Source: Chitinophagaceae bacterium UBA4857 (lineage in GTDB: Bacteria > Bacteroidota > Bacteroidia > Chitinophagales > Chitinophagaceae). From it: a stretch of DNA of 51,773 nucleotides. The first letter of the stretch is position 1; each line of letters opens with the position of its first letter. Where the stretch lies: contig DHEF01000015.1 in NCBI GenBank assembly GCA_002399735.1, positions 39,629-91,401 on the forward strand, written 5' to 3'. The notes beneath the pieces were generated by a model. It did no database searches. It was not told the DNA's origin and worked only from the letters and a program-made list of their open reading frames with translations. Position numbers and translations under genes: made by a program. This document shows, in pieces, positions 8,999-17,234 of this stretch.

Positions 8999-9964
8999 TT
9001 ACAAAATAATTTTTTGTGCCTGTGTGGGGAATATCAATTTAACGCCGAGCTTATTGTTTTTCTGTAATTCTTTCCTTATTTTCAATTCGTTATCCCCTTT
9101 CGGCTTCATGTGCGTAATAACAACCGGTAATCCTTTTAACGATGCTACACTTTTACACATACCAGCCAATACTGCTAGTTCCTGCATTAATAACCCAGGG
9201 GTAAGATGACCAAATAACAAATCCTTTGGTTGGCTATCGGGGAAGGAAACTTCGATCATTATCCCTTTTAACTTTTGTTGATCAATTAAGGGAGCAATAT
9301 GTTGCCATAGCTTATACAGATTATCTGTTTTTTCAACTGCATCGGCGCCTGTATCGCCCAGGTATAAGATATAATTATTATTATGGTTTATAAGTACGGC
9401 GGTACTTTTTTGCGGATACACATGCGATAACTCAAATGTTTTTAGTAGCAAGTCTGTTCCGTCAATTTCCTGTTCGCTAATGGTATCAAGTCTTTTATAA
9501 GTATACTTTTTTAAAAGTGGCGGCTCGCCTTCATTGGTAAAATTGGCCCAGCTATCCCAGGTAAAGTATTTTTCACGCAATACCTTTAATACTTCGGGTA
9601 AGGCATAAATTGGTTTGGCACTATCCTCAGGGGAGTTAATAATTAAACCAGATACATGATCTAAATGGCCATGCGAAATAAAATAACCTTTGATATTATT
9701 TTTTAAAACAGTAGCTGCATTCTTCCCTACAATTTGTTTATTAGTTATAGCCTTTTGTAAACCACTGTAAACCGTACCAGCATCCAGACATAAAAAATTT
9801 TGTTTCCCTTTTACCGCTACTAAATAAGCTGATAAATTACTTTCGTCGCTGCCACCTTTTACGCCTAATGGAATAACCGTAAAACTATTTTGTGCAACTA
9901 AGAAATGAATTGGTAAACTACATATAATTAATAAAGTCAACCTTATAAATAAAGCCATATACAA
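8999..9964 (-). CDS. Class II 3',5'-cyclic-nucleotide phosphodiesterase (metallo-beta-lactamase fold)
   Basis: A 321-residue periplasmic or secreted protein (signal peptide about 1-24, ending FLVAQ). It matches the class II cAMP phosphodiesterase family (PDE1/CpdP type): the metal-binding motif SHGHLDHVSG at about residue 112, later LYLGDTGAD, IMIEVSFPD, LFGHLTP and VVITHMKP. The family hydrolyses cAMP or cGMP using Zn2+. A periplasmic cyclic-nucleotide phosphodiesterase would act on extracellular nucleotides; this is inference. Upstream on the same strand is the DUF1801 gene, 24 bp away. Confidence 0.88.
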   Translation of the reverse strand: MYMALFIRLTLLIICSLPIHFLVAQNSFTVIPLGVKGGSDESNLSAYLVAVKGKQNFLCLDAGTVYSGLQKAITNKQIVGKNAATVLKNNIKGYFISHGHLDHVSGLIINSPEDSAKPIYALPEVLKVLREKYFTWDSWANFTNEGEPPLLKKYTYKRLDTISEQEIDGTDLLLKTFELSHVYPQKSTAVLINHNNNYILYLGDTGADAVEKTDNLYKLWQHIAPLIDQQKLKGIMIEVSFPDSQPKDLLFGHLTPGLLMQELAVLAGMCKSVASLKGLPVVITHMKPKGDNELKIRKELQKNNKLGVKLIFPTQAQKIIL

Positions 9965-9988
9965 TACTTAATATTACTAAACAAAAAC

Positions 9989-10369
9989 TTACTTCTTTTT
10001 AACTTTCAGTTGCAATTGTGCTTTTACTTCTTTTACTCTGAACTTCGTTATATCCGTTATTAATTTAAGCGGCATAGGCTCTGTTAACGGAAATTGTACC
10101 GAACCCTTACCCTGTTTATATTTTGATAATTGTTTTTCAAAAGCTTCATGCCCGGTTGGTGTGGCATAAAAGCCAACATGACTTTTATAACCCGCAAAAT
10201 AAACTACAGGTTTACCTCCTATTTTATAAGCAGGCATGGCATAACTAATTTCTTCTGCGGCATCGGGTGCAGCAGCTTGTATTACTTCACGCACTTGTTG
10301 CAAAACCTCCTGCAATTCTTTATCAAAACTTTTAATGTAGGCATCAACGGAAACAGGAATATTTTTCAT
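9989..10369 (-). CDS. DUF1801 domain protein (YdhG/frataxin-like)
   Basis: A 126-residue cytoplasmic protein of the DUF1801 family. It shows VDAYIKSFDKELQEVLQQVR, then EEISYAMPAYKIGGKPVVYFAGYKSHVGFY, then VQFPLTEPMPL and a basic tail ending QLKVKKK. Some relatives (Bacillus YdhG) have been called frataxin-like iron chaperones; the function here is not established. Length is typical for the family. Confidence 0.88.
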   Translation of the reverse strand: MKNIPVSVDAYIKSFDKELQEVLQQVREVIQAAAPDAAEEISYAMPAYKIGGKPVVYFAGYKSHVGFYATPTGHEAFEKQLSKYKQGKGSVQFPLTEPMPLKLITDITKFRVKEVKAQLQLKVKKK

Positions 10370-10431
10370 TGTGTTTTATTTTGATACTGCTAATGTATAA
10401 AAACCTATGCACTATGCTGAATAATGTTATA

Positions 10432-10530
10432 CAGATGATGGGCTGCCCGATTGCAGCGGCACCTAAGCGTAGCGAAGGTATAGCGGAAAGCGGGAACTGT
10501 TGTTGATAGTAGCAATACAGTTAATAGCCC
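10432..10530. repeat. Intergenic mosaic repeat copy
   Basis: Noncoding stretch ending in the shared core GATAGTAGCAATACAGTTAA, which recurs at about 14480, 27945, 45715 and, inverted, near 30400. No open frame of interest. Confidence 0.6.
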
Positions 10531-10563
10531 CAAATAAAAAAAAGTTGGTGATTACTCACCAAC
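10529..10563 (-). terminator. rtcB terminator overlapping its stop codon
   Basis: GTTGGTGA (10544-10551) pairs with TCACCAAC (10556-10563) around a 4-nt loop. On the minus strand it is followed by TTTTTTTTATTTG. The TAA stop of rtcB lies in the loop, so termination begins at the very end of the gene. Confidence 0.8.
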
Positions 10564-12003
10564 TAATTCGTTACGATTTTTTTTGCTCCAGCTTTTATGT
10601 TTAGCACCATCCATTTTTACAATTTTTGGTGTAAACCTACCCACTACATCAACCAAGGCAGTTTGCGATTGCATTACTTCGTTTATATCCTTGTAAGCAA
10701 AAGGCGATTCATCTAATCCGCCACCCAACAATTTAATACCAAACTTTTTTAGCTCGTCTTTAAATTGTTTATCGGTAACAGATGCAATGGCTCGTGTACG
10801 GCTCATTTTACGACCCGCACCATGCGATGCTGAGTTTACCGATGCAGACTCACCTTTACCTTTTACGATAAAACCATCGGCAGTCATGGAGCCAGGTATG
10901 ATACCCAACACATTTTTACCCGCCGGTGTAGCGCCTTTACGATGCACAATTACTTCACGTCCCTCCCACATTTCTTTCCATGCAAAGTTGTGATGGTTTT
11001 CCACCATTTTTACCGGCTTACGACCTAACTGCTTGGCAATTTTTTTGTGTATTACATGGTGACAAGCCGAGGCATAATCACCCGCCAGGTTCATGGCATT
11101 CCAATATTCAATACCTTCTTGCTCGGCCAATGATAACCACGCTAAATTTTTTGCATCCTGTGGTAAACGGCGTTTGCTAATGGCAATTTTAGTATAATGG
11201 TTTGCAATATTTGCACCCAAGGCACGGCTTCCGGAGTGGGTTAAAAAACCAACATAGTTACCGGCCGGCACACCTAATACAGCATCCTGTTCTTTTACTT
11301 CAATAATACCAAACTCCGCAAAGTGGTTACCAGAGCCGGATGTACCCAATTGTTTCCATGCACGACCATGTAAATTTTTTAACAATGGTAATTGAAAAAA
11401 CAATTCATGATCCATTATATCGTGGTTAGCTGCACGATCAAACTGAGCACCGCTACCAAATAAAGTTGCCTCACTTAACTCTCTTGCGAAAAAAGATTCT
11501 TTATCTATTAAGTCTTTTGGGTTAATATCAAAAATGCTTAAACACATACGGCAACCAATATCTACCCCAACACCGTAAGGTATTACAACATTATCTGTAG
11601 CCAATACACCACCGATAGGTAATCCGTAACCGCTATGCGCATCTGGCATTAAAGCCCCAGCTACAGATATTGGCAATTTAGCAGCCTGATACATTTGGTG
11701 CATCGCACCTTCTTCAATATGCTCTTGTCCAAATACATTAAACTGTATTCCGTTTTGGTTTAACGAAATCGTCTCCCCATCAATCTCTTTTTTGGGTATC
11801 AATTTTTCTGCAATTAATCCTAACACCGCATCGTTTTCATATTCAATAGGTGCGGCTAATATTTTTTGTAATAATTCCATCACATCCTCCTTCGCTTCGT
11901 GTTTATAACTTTTTTGCATTACCGCCATGGCAACGCTAATAACCGGGCCTTCCGGATAACCGATTGCCCTTAATTCCTTTCCTGTAATTTTAATCTTGCT
12001 CAT
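10552..12003 (-). CDS. rtcB: RtcB RNA ligase
   Basis: A 483-residue RtcB ligase, which joins RNA 2',3'-cyclic-phosphate or 3'-phosphate ends to 5'-OH ends using GTP and Mn2+, and repairs cleaved tRNA and rRNA. Visible motifs: YGVGVDIGCRM (metal-binding Asp/Cys), TSGSGNHFAE, THSGSRALG, and SASHGAGRKMSR holding the histidine that is guanylylated. It is longer than E. coli RtcB (408). An ACTGTGCA-N7-TGCACAGT palindrome lies 35 bp upstream, identical to one before the slipin leader. There is no rtcA and no RtcR activator nearby; a WYL regulator gene sits in the same island. The gene looks monocistronic. Confidence 0.96.
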   Translation of the reverse strand: MSKIKITGKELRAIGYPEGPVISVAMAVMQKSYKHEAKEDVMELLQKILAAPIEYENDAVLGLIAEKLIPKKEIDGETISLNQNGIQFNVFGQEHIEEGAMHQMYQAAKLPISVAGALMPDAHSGYGLPIGGVLATDNVVIPYGVGVDIGCRMCLSIFDINPKDLIDKESFFARELSEATLFGSGAQFDRAANHDIMDHELFFQLPLLKNLHGRAWKQLGTSGSGNHFAEFGIIEVKEQDAVLGVPAGNYVGFLTHSGSRALGANIANHYTKIAISKRRLPQDAKNLAWLSLAEQEGIEYWNAMNLAGDYASACHHVIHKKIAKQLGRKPVKMVENHHNFAWKEMWEGREVIVHRKGATPAGKNVLGIIPGSMTADGFIVKGKGESASVNSASHGAGRKMSRTRAIASVTDKQFKDELKKFGIKLLGGGLDESPFAYKDINEVMQSQTALVDVVGRFTPKIVKMDGAKHKSWSKKNRNELVGE

Positions 12004-12037
12004 TTCAATTTCTTTTACAACACAAACTTCCTACAAT

Positions 12038-12060
12038 ACTGTGCAGTATTTTTGCACAGT
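12038..12060. promoter_or_regulatory. rtcB operator, ACTGTGCA-N7-TGCACAGT
   Basis: Perfect 8-bp inverted repeat with a 7-bp spacer (arms 12038-12045, 12053-12060). On the minus strand it runs into ATTG, 7 nt, then TTTGTGTT (a GAnnTTTG -7-like box) and the rtcB start 35 nt below. The same arms, spacer length and downstream spacing recur at 17235-17257. Likely bound by the island's WYL protein (inference). Confidence 0.75.
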
Positions 12061-12137
12061 AAAAATATTTTTTTGGTTACCAGATTTTGTCCCCTGATTG
12101 GGCTGATGTTGCGACGCTCCGTTCAGGGTTCTGTTCG

Positions 12138-12515
12138 CTAATCAGCTTTTTTAAACTCATCGTTATACCATGTATGAAAACAAAATTGGCATTGCTTCGC
12201 CTTTGAAGTCCTTGCTACTTTGTTACATTTTGGGCAAAGATTTAATACAAGTTCATTCTTATAATCACGGTAAATTAACTCGCTAATCCTTTGCTTGTAA
12301 TAATCATATCCTCCGTTAATTAAATCACTCATTTCGGTATTTCGATTAGCATTTACCGCCTGCAAAAGAAATTTATACACAGCAATATTTGCAGTTGAAG
12401 CATTACAAATTTCCGGAGGAAGAACAATTTTAAAACGGTGATTACGCCAAAACAAATGGCCGCAATATTTAAAGATATATTCTCTTAACTCAGGATATAA
12501 TGTTTCATTTTCCAT
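12138..12515 (-). CDS. Hypothetical protein with C-terminal zinc ribbon, RlaP operon
   Basis: A 125-residue cytoplasmic protein not recognised as a named family. The C-terminus carries CPKCNKVARTSKAKQCQFC, a CxxC-x13-CxxC zinc ribbon typical of RNA- or protein-binding modules. The N-terminal 85 residues are helical and charged. The gene overlaps the upstream RlaP gene by 11 bp, so it is the third cistron of that operon and is probably translationally coupled. A job as accessory factor for the nucleotidyltransferases is inference from position. Between here and rtcB lie a repeat fragment (12094-12143) and the rtcB operator. Confidence 0.75.
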   Translation of the reverse strand: MENETLYPELREYIFKYCGHLFWRNHRFKIVLPPEICNASTANIAVYKFLLQAVNANRNTEMSDLINGGYDYYKQRISELIYRDYKNELVLNLCPKCNKVARTSKAKQCQFCFHTWYNDEFKKAD

Positions 12516-13563
12516 AATAAGTATCCCTCATTTTAATGAGTAACTGATTAACGATGTTGATATCCGGTTTATCAATTAAATCCGCTGCCGCATATGCCTC
12601 AGTCAGTCCTTCTTTTGATTCAGTAGCACGCTCAACTAAGTCTTCGTATTCAAACTCGCCGTTTTTAATAGCCAATAAAAACTCACGATCATTTCTGCGA
12701 ACATTTATCTTACCGTCAATTGCAATTTCTTGCGCCATTAGTAACAATCGGAAAACGTGCATCATATTTTTTGAGTCGTAGTTTTTTCCATGGCTCATAG
12801 TTGTATTATACCTGGCTTCGTTACGCTTTTCAACCCAATCCCAATATTCTTTGTATTGTTTACAATAAGTAGAGTAACCGTCTTTATTAAAATACAAAAG
12901 CCCAACAGGCATTTCACCCTTTGGTATATTACTTAAACAAATATCATTAGAATCTTCCTTGTGAAATATTCCATTATAAACTTCCTTATCTGCATAATAC
13001 AAGTTGTAACAATCTTTTAAATGTTTTACACCTGCTAGTCCAATTTTTTCCTGTGTGTAATTATTCCTTTTTAAAAACGCTTCTACACCAAATGACTCCT
13101 TACCAACATATACATAACAAAAATCCAATATCGACTTTCGTTTTTCATCCATCGGGTTAACAATCTTTTTCTCTAATCCGTAAGCTTTTTTTATTTGTGT
13201 AAAAGCATACTTGGCAAAAGTTTGTTCGCACAATTTTGATAAAAACATTTCTGGCTTAACCAAATCCATAATTTGATGTTTATACAAAACACAAGCTTCC
13301 GGTATATTTAATAGTTCAATTATATTAGGATTGTTTTTTGATAACAACTCAATAAATCGTCTTAATTCATAATACACGATGTCGTTTGTTTCATTAGAAA
13401 CCTGCGGAGTATAATCAAGTGAGTAAAACTCATCTTTGGGCAATATAAATACACCTCTGATATCAGTATCAGAACTTACTGTATTTAATCCATAAGCTTT
13501 ACTACCTACTATTGCTTCAAAAATTAACCAACCATTATTTTTAACTTGTTCTATTGTCAGCAT
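12505..13563 (-). CDS. RlaP-type nucleotidyltransferase (DNA polymerase beta superfamily)
   Basis: A 352-residue protein of the PF10127 family (RNA-repair-pathway DNA polymerase beta-like, RlaP). The catalytic core is GSKAYGLNTVSSDTDIRGVF near residue 20: the GS motif plus D-x-D carboxylates that bind Mg2+ and NTP. LSKNNPNIIELL follows, which the family shares. The family is predicted to add nucleotides to RNA ends during repair and is repeatedly seen beside RtcB or RNA ligases. It overlaps the other RlaP gene upstream by 23 bp and the zinc-ribbon gene downstream by 11 bp. The enzymatic activity here is predicted only. Confidence 0.85.
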   Translation of the reverse strand: MLTIEQVKNNGWLIFEAIVGSKAYGLNTVSSDTDIRGVFILPKDEFYSLDYTPQVSNETNDIVYYELRRFIELLSKNNPNIIELLNIPEACVLYKHQIMDLVKPEMFLSKLCEQTFAKYAFTQIKKAYGLEKKIVNPMDEKRKSILDFCYVYVGKESFGVEAFLKRNNYTQEKIGLAGVKHLKDCYNLYYADKEVYNGIFHKEDSNDICLSNIPKGEMPVGLLYFNKDGYSTYCKQYKEYWDWVEKRNEARYNTTMSHGKNYDSKNMMHVFRLLLMAQEIAIDGKINVRRNDREFLLAIKNGEFEYEDLVERATESKEGLTEAYAAADLIDKPDINIVNQLLIKMRDTYYGK

Positions 13564-14299
13564 AAGAGTTAAGTGTTTTTATAAAAAAATCATCCAATGC
13601 TTGCATATTTTGGTCACTAACACCACGGTGGTTCTTGGATTGTTCCAACAAGATAAACATCTTTGCTATCCACTCATTTAAACTATCATTGGCAGGGTGG
13701 AAGTATTTCTCGCCTACAGTTGATTTAAGTTTTATTAATTCTCTAAGTTCATCTCTTCTGTGACTATCTATTTTCACCATTAAACCTTCTATATCCATTG
13801 GCAATACTGTTTTATCTTGTATTATCCAATTACAGGAAAGCAGCGACCTGATTAAATAGAAATAACTTTTAAGTTTTTTCTCCCTTTTTCCTTCCAACTC
13901 GTTCCAAAATTTTTGCGCTAAAGAATAGTGATGAAAGAAAACCGCAGTTGGAGAGTAATATAATTTTATTAAATCTTGAAAAGCAGTTTTAAAACTTTCA
14001 TCGGCGTAATATACTATTGGTGACTGAAACCTTTCGATTAAAGGTGCATTAGACTTTTTTAAAAGCTGTAAACATTTCTTTAAATCCCAGCCTGTTATAT
14101 CTAAATCGCCGTCCATCTGTTCAAGTGTATCTTTCCTTTGTGCTAACGATAAATACCAATCTCTTTCATGCATGTATATAAACCGCACGTCATAGTCACT
14201 ATCCGGTGAAGGAAATCCCCAGGCTCTGCTTCCTGTTTCACAAGCAAAAAGAAGTTTGACATTCTTTTTATTTGCGAGTTCATTTAATATCTTTTCCAT
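13541..14299 (-). CDS. RlaP-type nucleotidyltransferase, first gene of operon
   Basis: A second, shorter paralogue of the same PF10127 family, about 252 residues. The N-terminal core reads CETGSRAWGFPSPDSDYDVRF (GS motif and DxD catalytic acids), followed by LKKCLQLLKKSNAPLIERFQSP. The ATG at 14299 is preferred; an upstream in-frame TTG at 14329 would add 10 residues. Having two different RlaP enzymes in one operon suggests they act on different RNA ends or partners (inference). The coding ends of all three genes overlap, so this is one transcription unit. Confidence 0.83.
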   Translation of the reverse strand: MEKILNELANKKNVKLLFACETGSRAWGFPSPDSDYDVRFIYMHERDWYLSLAQRKDTLEQMDGDLDITGWDLKKCLQLLKKSNAPLIERFQSPIVYYADESFKTAFQDLIKLYYSPTAVFFHHYSLAQKFWNELEGKREKKLKSYFYLIRSLLSCNWIIQDKTVLPMDIEGLMVKIDSHRRDELRELIKLKSTVGEKYFHPANDSLNEWIAKMFILLEQSKNHRGVSDQNMQALDDFFIKTLNSYADNRTS

Positions 14300-14339
14300 T
14301 TCTTTTATTCTTTTATATGTAGATAGCAAATAGAATTAC

Positions 14340-14500
14340 TGCACGCAATGTCGATGAATCAGTTTGCACCATGCACAATGCCGAATAGAATTACCGAACG
14401 GCCCCGATTAAAATACGGGGTACTGCAAAATGGCCAATAGAATTGTTGCAGCACAAGTGAGTGACACAACAGACGATGATAGTAGTACTGCAGCTGGTTA
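14340..14500. repeat. Intergenic mosaic repeat copy
   Basis: Contains the CCCCGATTAAAATACGGGG hairpin module (about 14402-14420), then GCCAATAGAATTGTTGCAG and a GACGATGATAGTAGTACTGC core. The same modules occur in the same order at 27834-27970. Confidence 0.7.
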
Positions 14501-14528
14501 AATAAATAAAAAACTATAAATCTATCGC

Positions 14529-15356
14529 CTACTCAAATACAATCGTTTTATTACCAAATACAAATACCCGGTCTTCCATTAACATTTTTAATGCTTTTGC
14601 TAAAACCGATTTTTCAATTTCCTTACCGGCTGATACCATAGAAACAGGCGTGTAAGAATGATTTATACTAATAATCTGTTGTTCAATAATGGGACCTTCG
14701 TCTAAATGTTCTGTTACAAAATGTGCGGTTGCGCCAATTAATTTTACCCCTCTTACAAATGCCTGTTTATACGGACTGGCACCGGTAAACGCAGGTAAAA
14801 ACGAGTGGTGTATGTTAATAATATTGCGTGGATGATTGGCCAAAAATTCTGGAGAAAGTATGCGCATAAATTTTGCTAACACTAAAAAATCATACTGATA
14901 ATTTTTAAGGTTATCCTTTAACTCAGCCTCAAACGTTTCCTTGGTTTTATTTTCGTGGGTTACATGTATAAAGGGAACATCAAATTTTTCGCTTATCTCC
15001 TGCAATACATCATAGTTACCAATTACAGCCACTACTTTAGCACCCAATGTATTAAAGTGATGCCTGACTAATATATCGGCTAAACAATGGTATTCTTTTG
15101 TTACCATCACCACTATTTTCTTTTCGGGTTGTGGGTTGATAACAATTACCGCATCAGCGGGTAATACATTTTTTAACTCGGTATGTAGTTTATTTACATT
15201 GGTATGATCGTCAGTAGAAAGTCGTAAAAAAAATTGTCCTTCAATAGTATCTACATGCTCACGCATGGAAAGTATATTAAGCTCATTAAACGCCATTACT
15301 TGCGATACGGCTGCCACCAAACCTACTTTATCTTTACACTGGATAAGAATTATCAT
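14529..15356 (-). CDS. purU: Formyltetrahydrofolate deformylase
   Basis: A 275-residue PurU, which hydrolyses 10-formyl-tetrahydrofolate to formate and THF and so balances one-carbon pools and feeds PurT. Residues 1-80 form an ACT domain (MIILIQCKDKVGLVAAVSQV). From about 90 the formyltransferase fold follows, with IINIHHSFLPAFTGASPY (catalytic Asn/His) and LDEGPIIEQQII (catalytic Asp). Length is standard. It sits inside the RNA-repair island, separated from slipin by a terminator hairpin, so it is probably a bystander; a hypothetical link through fMet-tRNA or formyl metabolism is speculative. Confidence 0.95.
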   Translation of the reverse strand: MIILIQCKDKVGLVAAVSQVMAFNELNILSMREHVDTIEGQFFLRLSTDDHTNVNKLHTELKNVLPADAVIVINPQPEKKIVVMVTKEYHCLADILVRHHFNTLGAKVVAVIGNYDVLQEISEKFDVPFIHVTHENKTKETFEAELKDNLKNYQYDFLVLAKFMRILSPEFLANHPRNIINIHHSFLPAFTGASPYKQAFVRGVKLIGATAHFVTEHLDEGPIIEQQIISINHSYTPVSMVSAGKEIEKSVLAKALKMLMEDRVFVFGNKTIVFE

Positions 15357-15411
15357 ATATATTTTTATGTGCTATAAATATAATAAGTCCTTTTAAATAA
15401 CATAAAAGAAA

Positions 15412-15451
15412 AGCGGCTGCTTAATCAGTTTTACTTTTTAAGACAGCCGCT
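15412..15451 (-). terminator. Terminator after the slipin gene
   Basis: AGCGGCTG (15412-15419) pairs with CAGCCGCT (15444-15451). On the minus strand the hairpin is followed by TTTTCTTTT. It separates slipin from purU. Confidence 0.75.
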
Positions 15452-15455
15452 GGTT

Positions 15456-16556
15456 TTATTTATTTGGTACAAATATCTGTTTCAACTGATCTACCAACAT
15501 ACCATTACCACTTACGCTGATGTTGCTGATTTTATCGGCAATTTTCTCTACGTATTCCATCTCTTTCAATTTCCATAACATGGCATTGTCTTCCATCAAC
15601 TTGGCAGTATTTAACAAACTACGGGTGCTGGCAGTTTCCTCCCTACGCATAATAGTGTTAGCCTGTGCTTTTTTCTCCGCTACCAATACCTGGTTCATGA
15701 TGTCTTTTACATCACCCGGTAATATAATATCACGGATACCAAAATCATTTACTTGTACACCTAATTGTGCGGCCTGCACTTTTACTTTTTCCATTACAAA
15801 CGGAGCGATGCTATCTTTTTTCTCCAACAATTCGTCAAAAGCATAACCAGCAATGTACTCACGCATAGCCAATTGAAAAGCAACATATAATTGTTTATCG
15901 TATTCTTTGTTGTTTAACAAAGCCTGTTCAATATCAACAACTTTATATTGTGCCCAGGCATTTATACGCAAGGCCGCTTTGTCCTTAGTTAAAATTTCCT
16001 GTCCGTTTATTTCCAATTGTTGCTGGCGCACATCTACTTTTCCTACCTGAATAGAAATGCTGTTTTTCCACCAGTAGTAATTACCCGGCTCCAATTGTTT
16101 TACAAATTTGCCATCAACAAATAACAAAGCTTTTTCAAAACTTTGTACTTCGCTGTTACGTACCCAACCATTTAATGGCGCTTTGGTTAACAAGGCTCTA
16201 TCAATAGTATCAGCTATATCCGGCTGGCTAATATCTGCAACAATGTAAGAACGATTTACTACTGATTTCCAGTATGCATAACGTCCCGCTGGCATTACTG
16301 CTTTTATTAAACCGTTTTCGTATTGCAAAGCAATTTCTTTATCCTTTACTTCTATAATGTCCAATTGTGCAGCCAAAGCTTCATCTTGCAACAGTATATT
16401 TAACTCGATAGGAGCTACAAAAGGTTTTGTAATATCAAACATCTCTACCTTTTCTTTTTTCCAAAACCAATAGTTACCTTCTTGTAACATACGTTGATAC
16501 ACTCCATTTTTGAATACCAAACCAACTTGGTAGGCATTTACTTTTACTTTTCTCAT
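15456..16556 (-). CDS. Slipin / Band-7 (SPFH) family protein
   Basis: A 366-residue SPFH protein related to slipins. The SPFH domain spans about 150-310 (EKALLFVDGKFVKQLEPG through DFGIRDIILPGDVKDIMNQV), followed by a helical tail. The N-terminal 150 residues contain two further copies of the small G-x-Y-x-W-W/K unit: GNYWFWKKEKVEMFD, GRYAYWKSVVNRSYI and GNYYWWKNSISIQV are three tandem copies. There is no N-terminal membrane helix, unlike most slipins. Slipins of this type recur next to bacterial rtcB. It is expressed behind a leader carrying tRNA mimics and the same operator as rtcB, which ties it to RNA repair; its biochemical role is unknown. Confidence 0.88.
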   Translation of the reverse strand: MRKVKVNAYQVGLVFKNGVYQRMLQEGNYWFWKKEKVEMFDITKPFVAPIELNILLQDEALAAQLDIIEVKDKEIALQYENGLIKAVMPAGRYAYWKSVVNRSYIVADISQPDIADTIDRALLTKAPLNGWVRNSEVQSFEKALLFVDGKFVKQLEPGNYYWWKNSISIQVGKVDVRQQQLEINGQEILTKDKAALRINAWAQYKVVDIEQALLNNKEYDKQLYVAFQLAMREYIAGYAFDELLEKKDSIAPFVMEKVKVQAAQLGVQVNDFGIRDIILPGDVKDIMNQVLVAEKKAQANTIMRREETASTRSLLNTAKLMEDNAMLWKLKEMEYVEKIADKISNISVSGNGMLVDQLKQIFVPNK

Positions 16557-16886
16557 ATACTTGTTTTTAAATCTTAGTTTTTAATAATAAAGCAGTTTAG
16601 TATGCACTACGCATAAGCGGAACCGGATATACATTTACTTAAGCTACACCTTGCAAAACTTTGCGTATTATCCTCCCGGAAAACACTGGAAAGTATTGTA
16701 ACGATAAGCCGCTGTAAGCGGAAAATTCGGTTTCAGGCTGCCTTGTAGTTGCTGTTACACCCGACTTAGGCACTACTGCTTAAGTTGTTTAACCTTCGTA
16801 CTTCTATACGATAGGTAAAGTGTAACCGCAGGCATACTAAACCTGCTTTATTGGATTGTCGTCATTTTTAGAAGTGACAGGCTTCT

Positions 16887-16962
16887 TTACATCAAGCATC
16901 CTCAGTGCTTTGCCTTGTCCACTTGGCTACATCAGTTTCCTGATGGTGGGATTCGAACCCAC
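16887..16962 (-). ncRNA. YrlA-like permuted tRNA mimic, module B (Leu-like)
   Basis: Minus-strand order: T-arm GTGGG-TTCGAAT-CCCAC (16946-16962), acceptor stem CATCAG-GAAA-CTGATG closed by a GNRA tetraloop (16930-16945), TA, D-arm GCC-AAGTGGACAA-GGC (16912-16927), complete anticodon arm AAGCA-CTGAGGA-TGCTT (16894-16910, GAG = Leu). It follows module A directly. Reading it as an ordinary tRNA fails: the anticodon arm would be missing and the acceptor ends would not pair. Confidence 0.62.
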
Positions 16963-17045
16963 GTGATTGTCTGTTGCTCTTCCAATTGAGCTATCCGATT
17001 AATAATCAGAAAGGGACTCGAACCCTTAACATACAGGTTATGCGA
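16963..17045 (-). ncRNA. YrlA-like permuted tRNA mimic, module A
   Basis: Read on the minus strand, the order is T-arm (AAGGG-TTCGAGT-CCCTT, 17011-17027), then a closed acceptor stem TCTGATT-ATT-AATCGGA (16994-17010), then TA and D-arm GCTC-AATTGGAA-GAGC (16976-16991). This is circularly permuted relative to a tRNA, and the acceptor is capped by a 3-nt loop. Upstream CATAA-CCTGT and downstream ACAG could pair as a split, Met-like anticodon arm. Closed-acceptor tRNA mimicry is the known design of bacterial YrlA Y RNAs. No aminoacylatable 3' end is present. Confidence 0.6.
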
Positions 17046-17234
17046 TATATGTACTATTGCAATAACAGCATACAGGTAGTTATTACGCCTGCACTGTTAT
17101 GCTTACTTGAAACATAAACCCGGTTTATATACAACAGGCATATATCGTCTTGCCGTTAAGCAAGCTTTTTATTCCAATAAGGAAAATATGTTTAAGAACT
17201 GTTTGTTTTTTTGATAACACAAAGCTCAATCAAT

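Larger units (their letters stand above)
16557..17225 (-). other. Long structured leader of slipin
   Basis: About 650 nt with no credible reading frame between the shared operator and the slipin start. Besides the two tRNA mimics (below) it shows a long hairpin at 17062-17100 (ATAACAG and TGCAGG arms), and hairpins GCAGG-CCTGC, TCGTA-TACGA and CCGC-GCGG in the lower half. ACCTGTATG occurs twice, so the TGCAGG arm has two possible partners, which suggests alternative folds. Inference: a regulatory RNA or processed ncRNA precursor. Confidence 0.6.

Noticed and set aside
12038..12060. Sigma-54 promoter for rtcB, as in E. coli
   Set aside because: The TGTGCA...TGCA spacing vaguely recalls -24/-12, but the GG/GC pairs do not fit and there is no RtcR-type activator; a dyad operator explains the perfect symmetry better.
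16887..17045. Ordinary tRNA genes in the slipin leader
   Set aside because: The T-loops attract a tRNA call, but the span between D-arm A and T-arm B leaves only 13 nt where an anticodon arm and variable loop are needed, and the outer acceptor strands do not pair. The permuted reading pairs well.
16557..17225. tmRNA or RNase P RNA
   Set aside because: No tag reading frame ending in Ala-Ala stop, and none of the conserved RNase P RNA core motifs.
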